NCBI GenBank assembly: GCA_964587525.1
Contig: CAZPLZ010000105.1
Span: 1-12,055, forward strand
Reading direction: 5' to 3'
Length of the DNA stretch: 12,055 bases
Source of the DNA: CAZPLZ01 sp964587525
GTDB taxonomy: Bacteria > Oederibacteriota > CAKKQC01
Of the stretch, positions 1-8,400 are shown one piece after another. The position numbers were made by a program, and so were the translations under genes. Under the pieces are notes generated by a model. The model was not told the origin of the DNA and searched no databases. It was given only the letters and a program-made list of their open reading frames with translations. How positions within the stretch are numbered: the first letter of the stretch is position 1; each line of letters starts with the position of its first letter.

Positions 1-1
1 A

Positions 2-646
2 CGGTCTCTCTACATGGCGGTTGGGGCACAACTTCAGGAGCACCCCGAGCTCGGGCGGCCATATGTCGTGGGCGACATCAAGGCCTATTACTGGCCGCGC
101 AATCCTCTCCTTGACTCACAGTACATGCTGCCGTATCTGGTCCGATGGGCACGGGACGCACGCAACGAGCAGGGTCTGCTGGCCAAATTCCGGCAGCGCG
201 GCATCGGCTGCCTGGTGCACCGGGCGGAAGGCTCGTTCACCTTTCAGGAGATCGTGAACGGCTATCCCTGGACCACTCGCGCGCTGTCCGTGTTGCAGCG
301 ATTCATGGTCCGCCACCTCGTCCGCGTCAGCTCGATGGAGCGCCCCCGCGAGAACACCTTCTACTATGTCTATCGAGTGGACCGGAACCCTCAGCCGCCG
401 CCAGCGGTATCTTCCCTGCACTGGCTCTTCATCCCCTACACCGAGCGATTACACTGGTATGCCGATCTAAGACTAGAGCAAGGCCGGCTGCATGACGCCG
501 CTGCCCGGTATCAGGACCTGGCCCGCCGCTTCCCCGCCTTCGCCATCCCACCGTTGCGGCTGGCGGAGATAGCCCGCCTCTCCGGCGACACCGCCGCCCA
601 GCGTCAGCATGAGCGGAAGGCGTCCAGACTACTGGGTTTAAGATGA
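2..646 (+). CDS. Probable membrane glycosyltransferase (GT39/PMT-like), C-terminal part, 5' truncated
   Basis: The reading frame is open to the left window edge (R-S-L-Y precede the first Met at 14), so that Met is probably internal and the N-terminal membrane domain lies outside. The visible part has no membrane helices. It starts with a segment of the type GRPYVVGDIKAYYWPRNPLL, and then comes GIGCLVHRAEGSF. This order (a 'vvGd-aYY-pR' strand, then a 'Gi-yllv' strand) is typical of the soluble C-terminal domain of bacterial GT39/dolichyl-phosphate-mannose-type glycosyltransferases, which transfer lipid-linked sugars at the outer face of the membrane. The last 70 or so residues (HWYADLRLEQGRLHDAAARY onward) are amphipathic and TPR-like, a common tail in these proteins. 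The family call rests on pattern memory of a partial protein; an unrelated membrane protein with a TPR tail is possible. It ends 7 bases before the kinase gene, so co-transcription is likely. Confidence 0.55.
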   Translation, partial: RSLYMAVGAQLQEHPELGRPYVVGDIKAYYWPRNPLLDSQYMLPYLVRWARDARNEQGLLAKFRQRGIGCLVHRAEGSFTFQEIVNGYPWTTRALSVLQRFMVRHLVRVSSMERPRENTFYYVYRVDRNPQPPPAVSSLHWLFIPYTERLHWYADLRLEQGRLHDAAARYQDLARRFPAFAIPPLRLAEIARLSGDTAAQRQHERKASRLLGLR

Positions 647-653
647 AGGTGAC

Positions 654-2246
654 ATGAAACTGCATCTCAGGCTCGCCCTGCCTCTATTGGTGACGGCTGT
701 CATCGTGACGGCGGCTGTGACCATCGGCATGATTGTCCTGGTGCGCGGGACGGTTTCCGCTGTACTCAGGCAGTCCGGCCGCCAGATGGCGCGCATCACG
801 GAGAACGCCCTCAACGCCCGTGCTCAAAACTTGAACGAGATTGCCATGGTGTTTGGGGTGCTGCGGGGTGACATCCAAACGCGTGACCGCGCATGGAAAC
901 ACGTTCCCCTCGATGCCGCGGCGATCATTAATCGAAAAACTGGCCAGGTGATATCCGCGATGGGAGCCTCGATCAATCCAAAGGATCTTAAGGGCCTCCT
1001 TGACACACAACTCCCTGGCCCACCAATCCTGAGAATTCGTGAGGGCCTTCTCATCGCCGGGGTATCGCCAGATGAAAAACAGCAAAACCTGGTCGTCGTA
1101 GGCCAACGACTGGGCCCGGAGTTTGTCAAAGAGCTTAAGGGGCTGCTTCAGACTAATATCGAAGTCAAGGCAGACGGACGCCCCATAGCTTCCACCCTGA
1201 CGGGGGACTTCCCATCGGGAACTTTTTATCCAGTCAACCGTGCATTCTCCACGCCGGGCGGGGCTGACATTGAGGTGACGATGCACATGCCTGCACGGGA
1301 GGTCTACCAGACCCGGCGAATGGCGTTCTTCTTCACGATTGGCGGAGGCCTCACGCTTTTACTCATCGCCCTGTCGTTCTACGCCTATTCGCTCGTGCGG
1401 GTCACCCGGCCGATCCGCGATCTCATCGCAGCGACCGAACGCGTGGCGGCTGGCGATCTTGAAGCCAGCCTGGACCCTGGGGCGCCGGCGGAACTTGGCG
1501 CGCTCATGAGAGAATTTAACACGATGGCCCGGTCCCTCAAAGAGACGCAGGAAAAGCTCATCCACTCTGCCAAGCTGTCCTCGGTGGGCCAAATGGTGGC
1601 TGGAATTTCTCATGAACTCAACAACCCACTGCACGGACTGCTTGGCCATGCTGAACACCTGGCAACGAAATTCCCTCCCGGTGATCCAACCCGGGAGAAG
1701 CTCGACACTGTTGTCCGGGAAGCCCAGCGGATGAAACGGATTCTGGCTGACCTCAGAGGTTTTACACGCCCGAGCGGGCAGGATCGTGCGCGGATAGACC
1801 TGAACCAGGTTGTGCGCGAGGTGCTGGCTCTCAGCCGGCACGATGCAGAGAAGGCCGGCGTATCCTGCGAGTTAGCCCTTCATGAAGGTGACGCCGTGGT
1901 CATGGCCTCTCCCGATCAGATCCGGCAGGTCCTGCTGAATTTGTACCTGAACGCACTTCAGGCGATGCCGCAAGGAGGGCGGCTGAAGGTAACCACCAGC
2001 CACCGGGAGCAGAATGGGCGCCAGATGTGCGTGGTGGCGGTCGAGGATACCGGAGCCGGAATCCCTCCCGACATTCAAAGCCGGGTGAAGGAGCCATTCT
2101 TCAGCACCAAGCCCGGCAGAATTGGATTGGGCCTGTCCATCTGCCAGGAAATTATTTCCCAGCATGACGGAACACTTCTGATCGACAGCAAGCCTGGCGA
2201 GGGCACCCGCGTGACGTTCAACCTGCCTGCGGCGGACTCACGATGA
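654..2246 (+). CDS. Membrane sensor histidine kinase (HAMP-HisKA-HATPase_c), NtrB/AtoS-like
   Basis: 530 residues. Transmembrane segment 1 is about residues 7-30, an extracytoplasmic sensor region about 31-222, transmembrane segment 2 about 223-248 and a HAMP linker about 249-300. The HisKA motif SHELNNP places the phospho-acceptor at His320. The HATPase domain shows an N-box (NLYLNAL, Asn433), a G1 box (DTGAGIP, 465-471), an F-box (PFFSTK, 481-486) and a G2 box (GRIGLGLS) in which Ile sits where Thr usually stands. The kinase should autophosphorylate and pass phosphate to the regulator encoded next. The sensor region resembles a single-cache or PAS-like fold (INRKTGQVISAMG, then LLIAGVSPDEKQQNLVVVGQ), but its ligand cannot be read from sequence. 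The ATG at 654 has an AAGG Shine-Dalgarno at 646-649 and is followed at once by the first membrane helix. The stop overlaps the regulator start (ATGA), so translation is probably coupled. Function is secure; the signal is unknown. Confidence 0.96.
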   Translation: MKLHLRLALPLLVTAVIVTAAVTIGMIVLVRGTVSAVLRQSGRQMARITENALNARAQNLNEIAMVFGVLRGDIQTRDRAWKHVPLDAAAIINRKTGQVISAMGASINPKDLKGLLDTQLPGPPILRIREGLLIAGVSPDEKQQNLVVVGQRLGPEFVKELKGLLQTNIEVKADGRPIASTLTGDFPSGTFYPVNRAFSTPGGADIEVTMHMPAREVYQTRRMAFFFTIGGGLTLLLIALSFYAYSLVRVTRPIRDLIAATERVAAGDLEASLDPGAPAELGALMREFNTMARSLKETQEKLIHSAKLSSVGQMVAGISHELNNPLHGLLGHAEHLATKFPPGDPTREKLDTVVREAQRMKRILADLRGFTRPSGQDRARIDLNQVVREVLALSRHDAEKAGVSCELALHEGDAVVMASPDQIRQVLLNLYLNALQAMPQGGRLKVTTSHREQNGRQMCVVAVEDTGAGIPPDIQSRVKEPFFSTKPGRIGLGLSICQEIISQHDGTLLIDSKPGEGTRVTFNLPAADSR

Positions 2247-3619
2247 CCCTTTCGTCGGCGCGCATTCTCGTGGCTGATGATGAACCCAGCATCACCTCGT
2301 ATCTCAAGGATGTCCTGACCGAGGAGGGCTACCACGTCGTGACAGCTTCTGGCGGCGTTGAAGCCTGCGAGATTGCGGAACGCGAGCAAGTCCACCTCGC
2401 TCTGGTGGATCTCGTGATGCAGGATATATCCGGCCTGGAGGTTTTGAAAAGGATCAAAGAACATCTGCCGTCCACGAGGGTGATCATCATGACCGCTTAC
2501 GGCACCGTTGAAACCGCTGTTGACGCCATGAAGCAAGGGGCGCTGGACTATCTGATCAAGCCGTTCTCCAATGACGAGCTAAAGCTGCAACTCCGGAGGG
2601 CCTTAAGCGAAGTGGCGCTGACGCGAGAAAACCGCGTCCTGAAGCGGGAGGTCAAGCGCCATGCGCCCGGGGAGGACATGATTGGGAAATCCCAAGCCAT
2701 CCGCGAAGTTAAGGATCTAATTCAGAAAGTCGCCGACGGCAACACCACAGTCCTGGTCCTGGGCGAAACGGGAACAGGCAAAGAACTGGTCGTGCGTGCT
2801 CTTCATCGCCAAAGCTCACGGCGCATGGGACCATTTCTGGCGGTCAATTGCAGCGCGCTGCCAGAAGCGTTGCTTGAGCGTGAGCTGTTTGGCCATGAAC
2901 GGGGCGCATTCACTGGTGCCGATTCGATGCAGCCAGGGCTGCTGGAGGCGGCGGACGACGGTACGCTCTTCCTAGATGAAATAGCCGAAATGCCGCAATC
3001 CCTCCAGGTGAAACTCCTGCGAGTTCTTGAAGGCCATGAATTCCTGCGTGTGGGTGGCACCAAGCCGATCAAAAGCCGGGTCCGGTTCATCGCGGCGAGC
3101 AATCAAGATCTTGCCAAGGCTGTTTCCGATCATCGCTTCCGGGAGGATCTGTACTTTCGCCTCAATGTGGTTTCTATCCAACTGCCACTCCTTCGCGAGC
3201 ACAGTGAAGACATCCTGCCCCTGACAGACCACTTTCTAAACGTCTTCACTACTGAGAAAGCAAAGCGGATCGATGGATTTTCCGATGACGCTAAGCAACA
3301 ACTGCTTCAATACCCCTGGCCTGGCAACGTGCGAGAACTCAAAAACGTGATCGAACGCGCGGTCATTTTGTGCCAGGGAAACCAACTGGGGACAGCCGAT
3401 CTAAAATTAGAATCCCCGCTCACGGGGTCAGAAAAATCTCTCAATGCCTGGATGTCCCTGAAATACCAAGAAGCTAAAAAAGCCTTTGAGCGGGCCTACC
3501 TGGCGAACGCACTTAAATCTTGTGGAGGAAACATATCGCAAGCCGCCAACCTTATTGGTCTGTACCGACAGAACCTGCAGGACAAACTGAAAAGTTTAGG
3601 AATTAAGTTACCCAAATAA
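2243..3619 (+). CDS. Sigma-54-dependent response regulator, NtrC/AtoC class (REC-AAA+-Fis HTH)
   Basis: 458 residues, the usual length for the class. The receiver domain (about 6-120) has acidic residues Asp12/Asp13, phospho-acceptor Asp56 (ALVDLVM), Thr84 and Lys106. The AAA+ sigma-54 interaction domain (about 145-380) has Walker A GETGTGKE (174-181), the GAFTGA loop that contacts sigma-54 (221-226), Walker B TLFLDEI (241-247), arginines in FREDLYFRLN (R300, R306) and sensor II WPGNVREL. The C-terminal Fis-type helix-turn-helix is about 415-452 (GGNISQAANLIGLYRQNLQ). All catalytic motifs are intact, so it should be a phosphorylation-controlled, ATP-driven activator of RpoN holoenzyme. The start overlaps the kinase stop and has no strong Shine-Dalgarno, which fits translational coupling. 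The 123 bp after the gene hold symmetric elements and a -24/-12 type promoter, so the surface-protein operon downstream is the obvious candidate target. Confidence 0.97.
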   Translation: MTLSSARILVADDEPSITSYLKDVLTEEGYHVVTASGGVEACEIAEREQVHLALVDLVMQDISGLEVLKRIKEHLPSTRVIIMTAYGTVETAVDAMKQGALDYLIKPFSNDELKLQLRRALSEVALTRENRVLKREVKRHAPGEDMIGKSQAIREVKDLIQKVADGNTTVLVLGETGTGKELVVRALHRQSSRRMGPFLAVNCSALPEALLERELFGHERGAFTGADSMQPGLLEAADDGTLFLDEIAEMPQSLQVKLLRVLEGHEFLRVGGTKPIKSRVRFIAASNQDLAKAVSDHRFREDLYFRLNVVSIQLPLLREHSEDILPLTDHFLNVFTTEKAKRIDGFSDDAKQQLLQYPWPGNVRELKNVIERAVILCQGNQLGTADLKLESPLTGSEKSLNAWMSLKYQEAKKAFERAYLANALKSCGGNISQAANLIGLYRQNLQDKLKSLGIKLPK

Positions 3620-3641
3620 CCGCAGTAAAAATACACCATGC

Positions 3642-3661
3642 CTGCAGCAATAATGCTGCGG
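3642..3661. promoter_or_regulatory. Palindrome GCAGCA-ATAA-TGCTGC, candidate activator-binding site or RNA hairpin
   Basis: The arms GCAGCA (3644-3649) and TGCTGC (3654-3659) are perfectly complementary around a 4-base ATAA centre, and one T-G and one C-G pair extend them. No T-run follows, so this is not a standard intrinsic terminator. It lies 22 bp after the activator stop and about 75 bp upstream of the start site predicted from the -12 element. That is a plausible distance for an upstream activating sequence bound by a Fis-type dimer. It could also be a weak transcript hairpin protecting the 3' end of the regulator mRNA. Confidence 0.5.
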
Positions 3662-3674
3662 CACGAAGTCATAA

Positions 3675-3701
3675 GTGTTGGAAAACCGCACTTTCAAACA
3701 C
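3675..3701. promoter_or_regulatory. 27-bp dyad GTGTTGGAAA-N7-TTTCAAACAC, candidate operator
   Basis: The left arm 3675-3684 and right arm 3692-3701 match in 9 of 10 positions when one is reverse-complemented, with a 7-base spacer. The right arm ends directly against the -24 element of the predicted sigma-54 promoter. The stem is A/T-rich with no T-run after it, so a protein-binding DNA site is likelier than a terminator. It could be a second activator site or the operator of another regulator. Which protein binds cannot be told from sequence. Confidence 0.5.
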
Positions 3702-3716
3702 GGCATGTACCATGCA
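3701..3716 (+). promoter_or_regulatory. Candidate sigma-54 (-24/-12) promoter for the surface-protein operon
   Basis: The sequence cGGCATG-tacc-aTGCA matches the known consensus TGGCACG-N4-TTGCA at 9 of 12 specified positions. It keeps the essential GG (3702-3703) and GC (3714-3715) at the correct 12-bp offset. Transcription would begin near 3727, about 16 bases before the ATG at 3743. That leader is short and leaves only a poor ribosome site (AGATAGG overlapping the start point), which is the main weakness. A position next to an intact sigma-54 activator gene supports the call. Confidence 0.5.
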
Positions 3717-3729
3717 TCCACGAGAGATA

Positions 3730-3739
3730 GGTTGCAACC
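3730..3739. promoter_or_regulatory. GGTTGCAACC palindrome before the start codon
   Basis: A perfect 10-bp palindrome ends 3 bases before the ATG of the first surface-protein gene. It overlaps the only G-rich stretch available for ribosome binding. It may be a small operator, or chance. Its inner TTGCA resembles a -12 element, but no GG lies at the matching -24 position. Confidence 0.25.
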
Positions 3740-3742
3740 AGT

Positions 3743-5386
3743 ATGAGAAATAACTTCTTTCGGTTCGCGGACTCGCTGCGCAGACATAAAATCATCTACG
3801 GCAGCTTGCTTCTGTCGTTCATAGTTTTTTCCGCTTCTGCCCGATCCGCCTGCCCGCCGTCGCTTTCCTGGTCGCAGCCTTATAACGGTCAGAACAGCAT
3901 GGATGACGTAGCCTACGCTGTGGCCACTGATCTAAATGGAAATGTGATTGTAGCAGGGTCCGAGGTGACGGACCCTAACCCCACTAACCGTTGGTTGGTG
4001 AAAAAGTTTAACGCTAGCGGGACTCTCCTGTGGAGCAGGGGTTACACTTGGACTGGAAACGCCTCCGACTATGCTCGCGCGGTAGCGGTAGATTCAAGCG
4101 GGAACATAGTTGTAGCGGGGTATTTATGGGACGCGCCAAACCCAGGTGCGTATTTTTGGCTTGTTGGGATGTACGACAAGGATGGTAACGGCCTATGGAA
4201 TGACGCCCCGACACCGCCCACCCCAATCGGCTCGGGCGACATTTCCCGTGCCTACGGTGTAGCAGTAGATGGAAGTGGAAACACAGTCGCAGTGGGCACA
4301 GAGCTGAGAGGCGGCGGCACCGACTGGCGAATAAGAAAGTACGATAGTGCCGGAGTCGCCCTGTGGACCCAAACCTACAACGGACCCGGAAACCTTGAGG
4401 ACACCGCGTATGGCGTCGCCATCGATTCAAATGGGAATGCCATCGTCGTTGGAAACCAATGTAATGGCGGCCTTAACTATGACTGGGTCATTCAGAAATA
4501 CAATCCTAACGGCGGTTTGATCTGGCAACAAACGTATGACGGGCCGGCCAACGGGTGGGACGAAGCATACGCGGTGGCTGTGGACAAGAGCGACAACATC
4601 GTGGTTGTCGGTAAAGAGTGGACAGGAAATGTTTCTGGAGAGAGATATAACTGGGTCATCCGCAAGTACGACAGTGTTGGAAAGCTGATCTGGAGCGACA
4701 CGGACAACGGCGCCTTGAACATGGATGATAAGGCCTACGCCGTGGCAATTGATGGCTGCGGGAACATCGTTGTAGGCGGGTATCACGACGGCGACGCCAC
4801 ACAGACCCAACCACCCTATGACGCCGGCTACTGGCATATCCACCAGTACGACCCTGACGGTAACCTGCTCTGCAGCTTCGCATACAACGGGCCAGGGAAC
4901 GGGCCGGAAGGCGCGTACGGCACGGCCATCGACGGGAATGGAGATTTCATTCTGGCCGGATTCGAATCCCGCGACGACCTCGGTCAGGGCATAAACTGGC
5001 TGGTGCGGAAATATGTCGGCCTGGGCTGTTCTGTGCCACCACCGCTACCTCCGCTACCACCGCCACAGCAACTGCCACGCGAGCTGATTGAGTCAGGCAA
5101 AGTGAAGATCGTCGGGGGCATTCGGGGCTATATCAATCCCAAACGAGGTGAGCAGGCGACGATTCTAGTCCGACCTACTGGGGCAGGAGAGATCAGGGTA
5201 AGAATCTACGATGAGGAAGGCACTCTCGTGAAAGAAATCACAACATCCACGAGCGGTGGCCAGACCGAAGTGCTGCAGTGGAACGGAACAGATTCCACCG
5301 GCGCGCCTGTTACACCTGGTTTGTATCCAATTCTCATTCAGGGACCTGGCATCAATTATCGAGACACACTTGTGGTAATTCGCTAG
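3743..5386 (+). CDS. Exported seven-bladed SBBP-like beta-propeller protein with FlgD-like C-terminal domain
   Basis: 547 residues. A signal peptide covers about 1-36: basic N-terminus (RRHK), hydrophobic core YGSLLLSFIVFS, then ASARSA. Residues 41-430 hold seven blade-length repeats of about 53-58 residues, each with a D-x-AYAVAVD-x-x-GNIVVxG strand pair and a W-x-IRKYD-x-x-GxLLW strand pair. The N-terminal LSWSQPYNG resembles the strand each blade ends with and would close the ring with blade 7. A proline-rich linker (431-450) leads to the shared C-terminal domain (452-547). No catalytic residues are recognisable, so binding or a structural surface role is likely. The start is the first ATG after an in-frame stop at 3728-3730; its ribosome site is weak. 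Cys37 is not in a convincing lipobox (RSAC). It is the first gene of the operon and lies just downstream of a predicted sigma-54 promoter. Confidence 0.9.
   Translation: MRNNFFRFADSLRRHKIIYGSLLLSFIVFSASARSACPPSLSWSQPYNGQNSMDDVAYAVATDLNGNVIVAGSEVTDPNPTNRWLVKKFNASGTLLWSRGYTWTGNASDYARAVAVDSSGNIVVAGYLWDAPNPGAYFWLVGMYDKDGNGLWNDAPTPPTPIGSGDISRAYGVAVDGSGNTVAVGTELRGGGTDWRIRKYDSAGVALWTQTYNGPGNLEDTAYGVAIDSNGNAIVVGNQCNGGLNYDWVIQKYNPNGGLIWQQTYDGPANGWDEAYAVAVDKSDNIVVVGKEWTGNVSGERYNWVIRKYDSVGKLIWSDTDNGALNMDDKAYAVAIDGCGNIVVGGYHDGDATQTQPPYDAGYWHIHQYDPDGNLLCSFAYNGPGNGPEGAYGTAIDGNGDFILAGFESRDDLGQGINWLVRKYVGLGCSVPPPLPPLPPPQQLPRELIESGKVKIVGGIRGYINPKRGEQATILVRPTGAGEIRVRIYDEEGTLVKEITTSTSGGQTEVLQWNGTDSTGAPVTPGLYPILIQGPGINYRDTLVVIR
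3863..5032 (+). repeat. Seven SBBP-like propeller blades (protein 1)
   Basis: Blades begin near residues 54, 109, 166, 220, 273, 329 and 389. The fullest ones (4-6) carry AYAVAVD or AYGVAID, GNIVVVG, W-VIRKYD, GxLIW and a following YNGP-N turn. Blade 2 is degenerate (FWLVGMYDKDGNGLW). Blades 4-7 are the closest match to blades 4-7 of the second propeller of the next gene. Confidence 0.85.
5096..5383 (+). repeat. Shared C-terminal domain, copy 1
   Basis: 96 residues starting GKVKIVGGIRGYINPKRGE. The second half is FlgD-Ig-like, with IYDEEGTLVKEI, then GG, QWNGTDSTG and PGLYPILIQG. It matches copy 2 at 85 of 96 residues and copy 3 at 50 of the 76 residues available there (counted by hand). It ends exactly at the protein C-terminus. 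Confidence 0.9.
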
Positions 5387-5434
5387 GAAATACACGTAAT
5401 GACATAAGGGTTTTTAAAGTTTGAGGGGGCCGAC
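5387..5434 (+). promoter_or_regulatory. Short intergenic spacer with strong Shine-Dalgarno
   Basis: The 48-base spacer has no convincing promoter or terminator, so genes 1 and 2 of the surface cluster are probably co-transcribed. GAGGGGG at 5423-5429 lies 5 bases before the ATG at 5435 and fixes that start. It is far better than the ribosome sites of the flanking genes, so protein 2 may be made in larger amounts. Confidence 0.6.
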
Positions 5435-8400
5435 ATGGCAAATGGTCTAAAAATAGTGCGAACAATAGTAACGCCCTCCATAGTCTTATTGATATGTAGC
5501 GCGGTGTTTCCGCTAACGATGGACGCCGCCTGTACACCGCAAGACAACTGCGCACCCGAGAACATTTGGAGCGATTACTTCTCTATGACAGTCGTCAATT
5601 ACGGGGCCGTGTGCGCCTGCTCCTCCGCGTATTGTAAAGCGGTTGCAGTTGACGCAAATGGGAACGTCGTGGGAGTTGGCAGTGCAGGAGGCACCGACAG
5701 CGATCTGCACTGGCTTATTAAGAAATTCGACCCCAACGGAACCGTTCTGTGGAGTACCACCGGGAACGGTGCCGCTCCTTTGGGAGTGGCTGTAGACGGA
5801 GCTGGCAACATCGTAGCGGTTGGGGCCGATATGATTGCTGGAGGCTGGTTAGTCCGGAAATACGGTCCGGTTGGCAATCTCATATGGAGCGTGAGCGACA
5901 CGGGTACGCCACACGCGGTGGAAATCGACAGCAATAGCAATATTGTGACCGCGGGATGGAATTCCGGGTGGTTAGTGCGAAAGTACGATCCAAATGGCAA
6001 CGTTTTATGGAACGCGGCCAGTAGCGGCACGCCGTATGCGCTCACGATTGACAACAATGGAAACGTGGTGGCAGCCGGGAATGACAACGGTTGGTCGGTC
6101 AAGAAGTATGACCCAAACGGCAACCTCCTGTGGAATATAGCCGGAACTGGTGAGGCAAAAGCTGTCACATCCGATGGCAGTGGGAATATCATCGTGGTGG
6201 GCTCAGTAATGCTCAACGGTCAGCCGGATTGGATGATCAGGAAGTACAATCCCAGCGGGGTGCTCCTGTGGATGCGTACTTACGACGGGCCAGCCAGTGA
6301 ACTGGACACCGATTCAGCTTATGCAGTCGCTGTCGATGCTACCGGGAATATTTTGGTAGGCGGGACGGAGACAATAAGCGAACTGATCATGGGCCAGCCC
6401 TTGCAGCCCTTCCAGCCCTTTAGTAGTTACGCTGCGGCATCAATCCACCGATATGATCCGGATGGGACGTTGTGCTGGAGCTTCACGTTCACTGGCTATG
6501 ACGGGTGCTCGCCACGAAGCGGCAGCGTGAACAGCCTGGCAATAGCCGATTCCGGATACTTTGTGGAGGGGGGAAGCGCAGGCTGTTTCGAGGTGGGAAG
6601 CTGGCACCTTCGCAAATACAGCTTATGTTCCCAAACTCCATCGACTTCAGATCCATCGTCGCTTGATATAGGCGTTGCAGTCGATCCTATATCCCCCATC
6701 GTGGGACAGACGGTCACCGTAGCGCTGACGATCACCAATACAGGTAGCACGAGCATCACAGGAGTAACTCCCGACCTCCAGATCAATTCCGGCAGCTCCC
6801 TGTTGGACTTGCAGAGCGGTCCAACACCTGCAGGTCCTTTTTCCATCCCACCAGGTGGCTCGGTAACATGCAGGTGGTCCTTTACCGTGCTCGGCTACGG
6901 AATCGTGACGTGCGGGGTGACGGCCACGGGTATAGACTCAGGCTCTGGTACGACGGTCAGCGCAAGCATAGACTTAGAACTGTCCATTTCACCACCCCTT
7001 GAATTAAGTATCGCGGTCGAGCCTACCCCACCCGTGGTGGGACAGATGATCATCGTAGCGCTGACGATCACCAATACAGGTATTACAAGTGTCACAGGAG
7101 TCATTCCTACCCTTCAGGTCGATACCCTTCTGGGCAATTCCGGCAGCTCATTGCTGAGCTTACAAAGTGGTCCAACACCTGCAGGTCCTTACTCTATCCC
7201 AGCGGGTGGCTCGGTAACATGCATGTGGATCTTTATTGTGACCGACTATGGGAGTGTAGCGTTAAGGGTAACAGCCACAGGAGTGGATTTAGTTGGCACA
7301 ATGTTCAGTGCAAGCACAGACTTAGTACTACCCATTTTTTCTTTGATGGGGTCGACTGTCGTGACGCCACCACTTAAATGGTCGGCTGTCTATAACAGCT
7401 CCGCCAATAGGCGAGACGTAGCGTTCAACGTGGCTGTAGACCAAGCGGGTAACGTCATCGTTGCAGGATTCGAGACGCTGTATGCAGGGGCTCCATACAA
7501 CTTTTATTTTGAGAGCTGGCTGTGCAGGAAATATACCTCCACTGGCCAGTTGCTCTGGAGCGTATCTATTGGTGGAGCTGATGCTTCTAAGAATTTTTAC
7601 GACGGATCGTACGCCCAGTCAGTTACGGTGGACAGACAGGGGAACGTGATATGTGCTGGATACAGATTGGAATCCGGCTACAAGCGCTGGGTCGTCCAAA
7701 AATACAACCCTAACGGAGGCGTACTGTGGCACGACTTCAGTCTTTCTTCGGAAGCTTTTGCCGTGGCCGTGGACGACGCCGACAATGTGGTGGCCGCAGG
7801 CGTTCAGGGGCCTGAGAAAGAGGCGGACTGGTTGATACGAAAATACAACAGCGCAGGGATCTTGTTGTGGGAGCGCGGATATAACGGGCCGGCAAATGCG
7901 ACCGACAAGGCTTACTGCGTAGCCATTGATCAAGACGGAAACATCATTGTCGTGGGAATGCAGTACACCAGTGGCGCGTCGGAGTATGACTGGGTGATCC
8001 GGAAGTACGATGGCGCTGGCAGCTTGCTCTGGCACAAAACCTTCAACGGCGCTGCGAGCTGGTGGGATATGGCGTCTGAGGTGGCTGTAGATAAGGACAA
8101 CAACATTGTAGTGGTGGGCGAGGAATGGACAGGATTACCCCCCGGGCAGCGATACAACTGGATGATTCGTAAGTACACCAGCGATGGAAATCTGATCTGG
8201 AGCCGCACGTATGGTGGATCTACGAGCCTGCATGATAAGCCCTATACCGTGGTGATTGATAACTGCGGAAATATTACTGTTGGAGGATATCAGGATGGCG
8301 ACACCTCACCACCCATTGAAGGTGGCATCTGGCTGATCCGCCAGTACGACCCCGACGGCAACCTCCTCCCCAGCTTTTTATACAGCGGACCGGGGGGCGG

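Noticed and set aside
14..16. ATG at 14 as the true start of the first gene
   Set aside because: The frame stays open to the window edge, and the protein begins inside a domain normally preceded by a large membrane region. An internal Met is more likely.
3642..3661. Rho-independent terminator of the regulator gene
   Set aside because: The hairpin is perfect but is followed by CACGAAGTC, not a T-run.
3851..3853. Lipoprotein cysteine at residue 37 of the first propeller protein
   Set aside because: The preceding residues are R-S-A, with no Leu or similar residue at -3. An ordinary signal peptidase I site at ASA or RSA fits better.
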